Assembly: GCF_004664715.2 (NCBI RefSeq)
Contig: NC_051086.1
Span: forward strand, 74,967,366 to 75,031,365
Reading direction: 5' to 3'
Origin: Peromyscus leucopus
Taxonomy: Eukaryota > Chordata > Mammalia > Rodentia > Cricetidae
DNA: 64,000 nucleotides
Shown here: one piece after another, positions 1 through 59,200 of the stretch
How the letters are laid out: each line of letters opens with the position of its first letter
How positions within the stretch are numbered: position 1 is the first letter of the stretch
Made by a program: the position numbers and the translations under genes
Notes under the pieces: generated by a model
Databases searched by the model: none
What the model saw: only the letters and a program-made list of their open reading frames with translations
Told to the model about the DNA's origin: nothing

Positions 1-121
1 GTAGTTTTGGTGCCTGTCCTAAACATGGCTCTGTAGATCAGGCTGGCCTCGAACTCAGAGATCCGTCTGGCTCTGCTTCCCAAGTGTTGGGATTAAAGGC
101 GTGTACTACCGCTACTCGGCC
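1..121 (-). mobile_element. B1 SINE, cut by window edge
   Basis: Antisense B1 body from the mid region to the 5' end (CTGGCCTCGAACTCAGAGAT, then GGGATTAAAGGC). Confidence 0.85.
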
Positions 122-150
122 TAGATAAGGTTTTATGATGGGAGAAAATT

Positions 151-277
151 TGTTTTTTGAGACAGAGTTTCTCTGCATAGCCTTGGCTATCCTGGAACTT
201 GCTCTCTAGACTAGGGTGGCCTCAAATTCTGCCTCCAGAGTGCTGGGATAGAAGGCGTGTGCCACCACCACCCAGCT
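151..277 (-). mobile_element. B1 SINE
   Basis: Antisense B1, from GAGACAGAGTTTCTCTGCAT to CCACCACCACCCAGC; moderately diverged. Confidence 0.8.
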
Positions 278-323
278 TGGAAACTTGTTTTTCAAAGTAT
301 CAGCATAGTAACTAGGTTTGTCA

Positions 324-358
<35 letters not shown>

Positions 359-711
359 TATATATATAAAACTGTTAATCAGGAAGAACAGAGAATATTT
401 GGTTCATCTTTAGGTATTTTTTACTATAAAAAGCATCTTAAACACTGTTTAAGATATTCTACACCAAGTTTGAACAGAAAAACCTGTAGCTTTCTATGGC
501 AGTGAGAAACATTTTATATTATTGTGGCTAATAATGACAACCACAATTTACTGGAAGAACAACTACATTACAGGAAATATTTAAAAACCGACTTAGCTAG
601 ATACCAACTCAGATTTCCTCCCACTTATTTTGATGTGTGCCTGTGACATGTAATATACCCATGTATGAGGGAGGTGTTCTTCCTTGGGGAGGCTTATCAT
701 TCCCTACCTTA

Positions 712-857
712 GTGGTTTTTCTGAGACGGTTTTTCTGTGGAGATCTGGCTGTCCTGGAACGTGTGCTATAGACCAGGCTGGCCTCAAACTCAGAGACTGG
801 CCTGCTTCTGCATCCCGAGCGCTAGGACCAAAGGTGTGTGCCCCCACATCAGGCTTC
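712..857 (-). mobile_element. B1 SINE
   Basis: Antisense B1 with CAGGCTGGCCTCAAACTCAG and a diverged 5' end. Confidence 0.8.
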
Positions 858-1291
858 CACCTTTGCCTTTGACCACTGAGCTCTTCCCAGGCCTTCAATG
901 TGTATTTCTCAGGATTATCACTCTAGACAGCTGTACTTTGTAGGAATGATGGCTACTGTAAGCATCAAGCACTGCCTTTTTTGCTTCATTAAAAGTTTTA
1001 AAAAAGTGATTAACTTTGAGTAGGTCTATAATTATTTCAAGAATCATTCTCAGGCTTTATTCTTTATCTGTGATGCTTTAAACACACAGATAAAGAATAT
1101 CTGATTTCTCCTGTCAATAAAAGTGTTTCTTAGTATCAAAAAGTTTTGCCTTTTATGTCATACTGCACCTTTAAGCATAATACATAATGAACAAGCATCA
1201 GTTCTCACAGGGATGTACTTTTCTGTGCAAGAATACTGTGACCTCAATTGCTTAACAATTAGAAAATATATGTAAACACATGGTGACCCAC

Positions 1292-51362
<50,071 letters not shown>

Positions 51363-51584
51363 CAGGGCCTCATGGGTAGGGGCCGTCCGTGCTCCCCGAG
51401 GCCGCGGCGCCCCCTCCCCCCACGAGCAGGGGGCGGGCGCCTCTCCCCGGGACTGCAGCGACTACAGGGGGGTACCCTCGGCTGGGCCCGGGCCAGTGGC
51501 GGCAGTGGCAGCCCCCGGATTTCCCCCCTTTAACTCGGGTGGCCCCAGGATATCAACAACATTAGCATAGCCCTCCCTCCCCAG

Positions 51585-51616
51585 CGCGCCTGCGCCGTGA
51601 CCCGCGCCCCGATTGG
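51585..51616. promoter_or_regulatory. NRF1-like and reverse CCAAT motifs, MBTD1 side
   Basis: GCGCGCCTGCGCC (51585-51597) resembles an NRF1 site. ATTGG (51612-51616) is a CCAAT box on the minus strand, about 250 bp upstream of the MBTD1-side ATG at 51362. Motif matches only; occupancy is unknown. Confidence 0.45.
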
Positions 51617-51881
51617 CCCACTTCCCCACGTACCCTCCTCTCGCCCCTCCAGCGTGGGACCCTCTGCAGGCTCCGTACTCCAAGGACCGTACCAAAACCA
51701 GCAGGCGATGAGGTAAAGAGGGCTCGCGGCAAGGCGTGGGGGCCCAGAGTCAGCAGGAGCAGAAGTTTCTTCCAGCCGCTTTCATTGGCACTCCGGCCCC
51801 CTGGAGTCCCTTCCAATATGTTGCCTCTGAGAAGTTGGGCTGGGAAAATTTTCCACTCCAGTCACGCCGCTTCCCCCTACA

Positions 51882-51894
51882 CCCGGAAGATTGG
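51882..51894 (+). promoter_or_regulatory. Adjacent ETS and reverse CCAAT motifs
   Basis: CCCGGAAG (ETS/GABP type, 51882-51889) directly abuts ATTGG (51890-51894), a common pairing in housekeeping promoters. A second ETS motif on the minus strand, CTTCCGG, is at 51995-52001. Confidence 0.5.
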
Positions 51895-51917
51895 CCTTCC
51901 CAGAGGAACTCCCACAC

Positions 51918-51976
51918 GGGGCGGGGCCGCCGAGCGGAGTGGGAGTGACGTAGCGCGCGAGCGCCGGTCACGTGGC
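51918..51976 (+). promoter_or_regulatory. GC box, CRE-like and E-box cluster
   Basis: GGGGCGGGGCC (SP1 box, 51918-51928), TGACGTAG (CRE-like, 51946-51953) and GGTCACGTGGC (USF/MYC/TFE-type E-box, 51966-51976) lie within 60 bp, about 120-180 bp upstream of the UTP18 ATG. E-box control would suit a ribosome-biogenesis gene, but this is inference. Confidence 0.5.
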
Positions 51977-52044
51977 TCGAGGCGGCGCAGGCTCCTTCCG
52001 GCTCCCCCGGGCTGGGCTGCGGCGCCGAGCTAGACGCCCCGGCA

Positions 52045-52053
52045 CATGCGCAG
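52045..52053 (+). promoter_or_regulatory. NRF1-like motif overlapping upstream in-frame ATG
   Basis: CATGCGCAG resembles half of an NRF1 site and contains the weak-context in-frame ATG (52046) that lies 17 codons upstream of the UTP18 start. It is likely core promoter or 5' UTR sequence. Confidence 0.4.
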
Positions 52054-52096
52054 TGGCGCTCCACGTGAACGCCTGCGTTTCTCCTCGGACCTGAGG

Positions 52097-52417
52097 ATGC
52101 CGCCGGAGCGCAGGAGCCGGACGAAACCGGAGCGGAGAGCCGGCGCGATGCCGGGGACGAAAGCCAGACCCGGGAGCGGCGGCACGCCCCGAAAGGCCGC
52201 CCGTTCATCCCAACGGACACCGCAGGCCGGGCAGAGGGCGGCCCCTAGCGCGGTCCCTTCGGTGGCGGACGAGGAGGAGGAGAGCCGGCTTCGGCAGCGG
52301 AACCGCCGGACGCTCGAGGACGACAGGCTGGCCGCCGAGCGGTGCCTGGAGCAGCTGGTCTTCGGCGACGTCGAGGACGACGAGGACGCGCTGCTGCGGC
52401 GGCTGCGGAGCTCGCGG
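52097..52417 (+). CDS. UTP18: UTP18 exon 1
   Basis: Residues 1-107, 321 nt, donor GTGAGG at 52418, phase 0. It has a basic Arg/Pro-rich start, then E-E-E-S-R-L-R-Q-R-N-R, L-V-F-G-D-V at 87-92 and an acidic D-D-E-D patch. The open frame runs on to 52867 but this is intronic. The exon is highly GC-rich because it sits in the CpG island. Confidence 0.93.
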
Positions 52418-55400
52418 GTGAGGGAGGCCTGCTCGCGCGGAGCGGGCACACGCTCCCGCCGCGCGCCGGGCGGGAGCGGGAGGCGAGGCCCCGGGGGCGG
52501 AGCCTGGGGGGACCTGCGGCGGCGAGCGCTCAGGTGGGAGGGACCGGCGACCGCGGGCGCCGAGTGGCACCGCTGCGCTCTCCCGCCTCCGGCGCCGGGC
52601 AGCGGGCTGGCGAGGGCGGAGACGCTGCCTTTTTCTCCGCCCTACAGGGGCCGCAGCACTTCGCATCCAGCAGGCGCTCCACTGCCTGCCGGCTTGATTT
52701 GCAAGAAGGTTGCCTGCAAACCGGAGTCGGGCATCTTCGGGTTCGGGTGCCCTCTGCGGGAACCACAGGGGTGGCCGTTTGATCGCTTGTCGCGATTCCA
52801 TTTCGTGGATGGAACCGATACGTGGGCAGAAGGCGTAAAGCTGCATTTCAACAATTTCTCCGTGTGATACACATGCCCAACTTTTGAGAATGACCAGTGT
52901 ATTCGTCTCTAACGTTTTTTGAAGGCTTGCTTTTCGTAGCAATTGCAAATCCTTCGTGATTGATAAATTTTGCGCTGTCACTACTTTTGTTTTACACCTG
53001 GCCCCTCATCTAATGTAGAGAGGCCCAGGTATTGAACTAGGCACTCTTTGAGGGGAGACACAGCAATGGAGAAAGCCAACAAAAACTCAGCTCTCTTGGA
53101 GCTTGTGTTAGTAGTGGTAGCAAAACAAGGGAGACGACTAGTAAAGTTAAAATTAAAACATTTGGGAAAGGGAGTTAAATTATGCGGTGGCCTCTTTAGA
53201 TAGGGTGACAAAACGCCTCAATAAGAATGTCAGCATTTGCTGAATGAAGCTGACCTTTGGCGTGGTGCTTGAATGGAAGGATGTAGCAGTCTCCTTTGGG
53301 AGGTGGAGAACAGTTACTTTCCGAGCTGTGTGGCCGTTCTGTATCAGAAAGTAATCCTGTGATAGGCTTTGATCTTACCTCAGTAGTGCTGGTGGATCCT
53401 GTGCTTGACTTCTTGGACACTGGTGTGGGTTGGGGGAAAGCCCAGCTCATTTCAAGGGGATTGTGTGTGTGTGTGTGGGGCTAGGTTTAGTTTTGGTTGT
53501 GGTGTAAAGTTTTAAGGAGGTTGAGACCAAGCACACAGAACAGAGATCCTTGTTATGATTATGTTGTGTGGGATTTTAGATGGCTCTGGTTTCTGTCATA
53601 GTTGAAGTTCAGATGTTTGTTCTTTACCTGTCCACTTACCTTTTTCCCTGGTCTACTGTGGTCTTTTCCTTTCAGTGTGTTTGGCCCTCGTTGGCTGCTC
53701 ATCCTGCCTCTCCTGCCCCCTGATGGTTCTGATCTCTTTTCCTGCCTTCTCCTTCAGAATGTGCTACGATGGTATTCCATCACATTATTTCATCAGCAGA
53801 CCAGGAAAGCAAAACATTCTACAAGCCATCCAAGTCTCAGGTGGGGGTGTCTGCCACCTCCCCACAGGAGAATCGCAGTGGCTTGAAGATGCTGTGTCTC
53901 CATAGGGTCAACTACGTGAAAGCTCAGAAGACTCTGAAGTGGAAGATGAAGCAGACGATAATCTTGCTCCTCAGAAGAAGCAGCCAGTTTGGGTGGATGA
54001 AGATGATGAAGATGAGGAAATGTAAGTCACCCTTTCCTCTCAGAATCCCTCTGGACAATTTAAAGTTAACCTGTAGATTTTTACATGTCACTGTCTTGGA
54101 AAGTATATGAAGAATTGAAGAACATTTGGAAGTGTAGGAAAAGGGTGGTTCATAGTTCTGCATCTGTGAGAAAGGTGTTGTTTCCTTGTCTCTGTGTGCA
54201 GGATAGACTGCTTAAGTAACAGTGGAGTTGGATCTTAGCTTGCCTTCCTAACTGGATGGTTCCTGACTACCACGGACAAGTTTGGAATCTACCTCTTCAT
54301 TTGTAAAATGAGTGTCAGAATAGTGACTGTAGCAGAAGGCCGTTTGGATTAAATGATGCATGTAGAATTTTTAGCATGGTGCCTGAAACTCAGTGAAGGC
54401 TTCACATAAATAAAGCTAGTGCACCATATTATATGAGTGTATACTGCACACTCATTTTAAGTTTGACTTTTTTCTATCTAAAGTTTGATGATAGGAAAAT
54501 AACCCTACTTAAATTGTGTTGGGGAAATTGATACTAGTTATACGTATTATGCATGTTCTCTATTATCTTTATTAGAGATCTTAGTGTCTCAGATTTCTTA
54601 CATACTAAGAATTTCAAACTTTTGTTTATTGAACCCAGGGTCTGTGCATGCTTTCTTTCACCTTTCTTATGTACAGAGATTTTCAAGTTTTACATAGTCA
54701 GATCTTTGAATTTTTTGACTCATTGTACTTTTGTTTTTTAACAGTAAAATGTTATTAGACTGTTGTTTGCTTATAAAATACAGGCAGTATTGGATGGTTT
54801 GCTTTTTGTATATTTGACTTGCCTGGGATATTTTAGAGAGTGACCTGAAATGTGTCTAGATAGTTTAGGATGAGTTTTCGTAAATGTTAGCTCTCCAGAG
54901 TGTATGAGAGACTCAGGAGGAAGAATGGAGAATATGTGTATAAAACACTCCACATCTTACATTCTTTAACTTCACTGTTTTAGTAAATGTTCCTTCAGAA
55001 TACTAAAGGCAGCAGCAGCATTTTGTGATGGCTCTTTGCAGATCATTTAAAATATGCTTGTTCTGTACTTCACAGAGTTGACATGATGAACAATCGGTTT
55101 CGGAAAGATATAATGAAAAATGCCAGCGAAAGTAAACTTTCTAAAGAGAAGCTTCAGAAGAGACTTAAAGAGGAGTAAGTATCCTTTTTCCTGTGATTTA
55201 CCAAGAGGTGTATAAACAGTCATTCGTTTCTCTTTGGAACAGCTTTTCGGATAATCATATATATACCATGAAAAAGTAGGCAACTTGCTGGGTGATTTCG
55301 AGCAAGTGTTTATGGCAGAGAATACAACAAACAAAGGTAATTTGAAGTGGGGGAAGAAAAAAACCAACAGTTTGAAATGCTACCACTTAAATATAGTCAG

Positions 55401-56245
55401 TAATACTGGTACCGTGCTCATTCATTTGTATGTAAGTCAACTCTGTCCAAACCCTTTTCCTCTGAGACAAGGCTCTCATTGTAAGACTCTGGGTTCTCCT
55501 GCCTCAGTCTACTAAGTACTGCAGATACTGGTAAACACCACAATGCTTGCCTTTCACCAGAATACTAAAATTTACAAAAATGTAAGTACCCATTTTACAA
55601 TTGGATTCAATTTTAAAAAATCCTTTTACCCTATTAGCTTTTTTTATTTGAGTATTTGAATGTTCAGTATCTGTGTGAGAGTAAGCTGTGGGTAATGTGT
55701 ACTTAACTGCCTGAATTCCTCAGTATGCAACCGTCACCACAAGATGAAGGAGATTTTCTTGCATATTTATAGTGTCATATCTAAGAAATTGGTAGCTGAC
55801 CAGTCAATATTAAGTTCTCTATTAGACTAATAATCTAAACCAGCATACTTGATTACTTTTTTTGACTTCACTACTTTTTTTTTTGTTAAAAAAATATATA
55901 CACTATTGTATGTGAGAGGTCAGCAGACAACTTTCTGGAGTCAGTTCTCTCCTTCCTCCATATGGGTTCCAGGGATTCAACTTAGGCTTGGTGTCGAGTA
56001 CTATTACTTCTCATAGCCAGCCCAAAGGACCCCCCTCACCCCCAGTCTCTCATAGCTCAGGCTGGTCTCAGACTCACTATATAGCTGTTGATGATCTTGA
56101 ACTTTGATCCTTCTGTCTCCATTTTCCAAGTGGTGGGATTACAGGTGTTTTGGCACTACACCTATTTTTGTGTGGTATTAGGGATTGAGCTCAAGGTCCT
56201 GTTCACATTAGGACTTTAATAATAAAAATCTAAATATAGCATTTA

Positions 56246-56278
<33 letters not shown>

Positions 56279-59200
56279 TTATTTATGTTTTAGCTTTTTG
56301 AGACAGGGTCTTTTTCTGTAGTCCTGGCTATCCCGGACCTTGCTATGTAGACTAGGCTGGCCTCAAATCCTGTCTCAGCCTCTAAGTCCGGGGATTAGTG
56401 TGTGCCACCATCCCTGGCCTAATTAGTGTTTTTAAAAATTACTATGGTGATTGAAACTTAAGGGCTTGCTAGGTAAGTGCTATACTGCTGTATTCCTGCC
56501 CCCCCTTCCTTCTTTATTTTGATATGGACTCTTCCTAAGTTGACCAGGAGGGCACCTTGAATTCCCTCTGTCATGCTGTCAGGCTTCAAACGTAATATCC
56601 TCTTCCGTAGCCCCTGCAAGCAGTTGGCATCACAGGCCTATATCACTGGGCCTGAATGAGACTGAGGAGGTGGGTGTCCGTCGTCGCGTGCCCCCCCCCC
56701 CCAGACAGGGTTTCTCTGTGTGGTTTTGGTGCCTGTCCTGGATCTCACTCTGTAGACCACGTTGGCCTCGAACTCACAGAGATCCACTTGGCTCTGCCTC
56801 TCGAGTGCTGGGATTAAAGGTATGCACCACCACCGCCCGGCCCTGAGGAGGTTTTGTATATTCTAAGTCATTTGTTTTCAGACTACTCCTCTTAGATATG
56901 GTTTTCATGTATCTCTGTATTCTGGCATTAGTTTATAACCACAATTAACTACATAGTTCCAGAAATGTAGGATGAACTGATAAGAACAAACAGGATAGCC
57001 ATGTAATTAGATGTAAATTTAACAACAAATATAGATTGAGTGCACTGTAGCCAATGCTGATTTCAGTGGGCAGAGGTTCCTGAATTTCCAGTACAGAGAG
57101 TTTGGGACCATGCTGTGTGAGTAAAGACACTAATTTTGGAAGAGATTCTGTGTATACTCTACAGAGTGCCAAGATCTATATAGAGTCTGAACATTCAGCA
57201 GTGTTACCACAACATTTTTGTTTTTCCTCTCAGATTCCAGCATGCCATGGGAGGAGTACCTGATTGGGCAGAGACTGGGAGCAAGCGGAGAAAATCTTCA
57301 GATGGTAAGTGTTGATGTCTGTGAGCTAGTAAGTCCCTTTCTTTTTGCTTTTATTGAAGTTTTCCCAAGCTTTTAAAAATGAAGTGTTTTTGATAGTATA
57401 GGCTTATTCAACACAGGTTGAATATCCCTAGACTGATACTTGAAATGTTTTAGAATCTGAAACTTTTGGAGCTCTCAAGTCTGAAACTTCTGGAGCACTG
57501 GCTTTTTGAAACCAGGAGTGGGGAATTCTACACAGTGAAACTGTATCATGCACAGAGTTACCGGAAGTATCATTATAATGATCTTCAAGCAACTTGTGAA
57601 TGGTGGTCTAAAAGAAATGAGCTTCATGTTTAGCTTTGGGTCATTCCTGAGTTACCTTATCATGTACTTGCAGGTCCTCCAAGTCTGTGCTCCAGAGTAC
57701 CTCTGACCTAAGCATTTCATATGAGGGATAGATAGTCAACTTGTAGCGTATTACTTACTGTAAGGGAAATGAGAGGGGAATGGATTGTTTCTGTCTTTAC
57801 AGGCCTGTGTTGTTTTATGACATAGGATTAAGGAAAAATGAGTAATACTTCATTCAGAGCCCCTTCTGAAGACACCTCTAACTGGTCTAGCTGTCCATCC
57901 AGAAATGGCGTGTCTGTCAGTGGAGCCCAGATGATAACGTAAAAGAACTGCAGGTTTTAGGACTAGCTTGTGTTATTAAATGTCTTCTAGTTTAGACCCT
58001 CCGAGTTTAGATACTATAAGTACAAATGGCTTCATCAAGATCTGATTTGTGTTCACAGTTACAAAACTTAGAATTGACATTTATAAAGTCTGGTGTAGCC
58101 TCACACTTACTTGGGAAGCTCTTAACATCTTTTTATTGGTTTCACCTGGAAATGATAGACGCTACTCAAGCATGCTTTAGACAGGATTTTGTCAGGTAAC
58201 TCTTGAGTGAGCTATGTAGACCAAGCTGGCCTTGAGCTTACAGTGATCTGCCTGCCTCTGCCTCTGGAATGTTCAGGCCATCTGTATTTTTGGATCTGTC
58301 AGCTAATTTTGGGACACTGTTAACATCCATCGAAGGCTAAATTTAATTACTGTGCTTTTTAGTTCTAGAATTTCCATTTTTTTTTTCTTTGACAGATTCT
58401 CATGTAGCTTATGCTGGCCCTGAACTCAGATGGCTTGTGGCAGCCAGTTTTCTCTTTTCATCATGTGGGGCCTGAGCATCAAACTGGTTGTTAGGCTTGG
58501 TGGCAAGTGCCTTTGCCCGCTTAGCCATCCTGTTATTCCTTATTGAGGTGCTTGTACAGTTGGCTGGCACTGATCTTTTTTTTCCACTGTGGTGTTAGGC
58601 TGTATCTCTGTCTACCCTGTTGCTAATTTTGCCGTAATTATGAGTTGCTCTTTTTAAATGAAATGCTGACTTTATTTAAACTTGATCTCCTTTCATCTTA
58701 GTAACCATCTGTGTGAGTCGTCTTCCCAGTTAAGCTTTAATTTTAGCCATATATATAAAGTGATGTGTCATCTTTTTGTCTTTCACTGTGTTTTGATTTA
58801 ACCATTTTCAGCTCGAAAAGCAGTTGAGGTTGTAAAGCTAGGATGGGAGTTGGACTTGTAACTAGAGAAATTTGGGTTAGGAAAGGGCCTTCTGATTGAT
58901 TCTAAAGATGAGCCTGTGGGTTTATTTGACTTAGATGAAAGTGAAGAGGATGAAGATGATTTGTTGCAAAGGACTGGAAATTTCATATCCACATCCACTT
59001 CTCTTCCAAGAGGCATCTTGAAGGTGAGAGTTGTTGAAGTTGGACCTATCCAGTTACTGAAATCCATCCTGCTTCCTAAGTTGTGCAAGTATGGATACTG
59101 CTTGTATGTTGGGCTAGGGTTTTTGTTGTTATTTGCTTTAATATTTGTTAGGTTTTTCTTTTCTTTTGCAGAGATGATGGAGAGCTACTTAAGTATGTCC

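Larger units (their letters stand above)
1..1291 (-). other. MBTD1 intron, left edge
   Basis: Part of the intron before the missing last MBTD1 exon. It holds B1 copies at 1-121, 151-277 and 712-857 (all minus), an A29 run at 327-355 with a short TA tract, and otherwise AT-rich sequence with no exon-like segment. I looked for the C-terminal exon here and did not find it. Confidence 0.7.
55175..57233 (+). other. UTP18 intron 3
   Basis: Holds old SINE remnants (55440-55550, 55880-56160, minus), a TCTG/TCTA tract (56245-56286), and B1 copies at 56290-56420 and 56701-56842 (minus). 56880-57233 looks unique. Confidence 0.55.

Noticed and set aside
52046..52096. Upstream in-frame ATG for UTP18
   Set aside because: It has poor initiation context and overlaps an NRF1-like motif, and mammalian UTP18 starts at the M-P-P-E-R-R site at 52097. 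It cannot be fully excluded.
52205..52981. 258-codon minus-strand frame opposite UTP18 exon 1
   Set aside because: It is a GC-rich shadow of the exon and CpG island with Arg/Pro/Ala composition and no recognisable domain.
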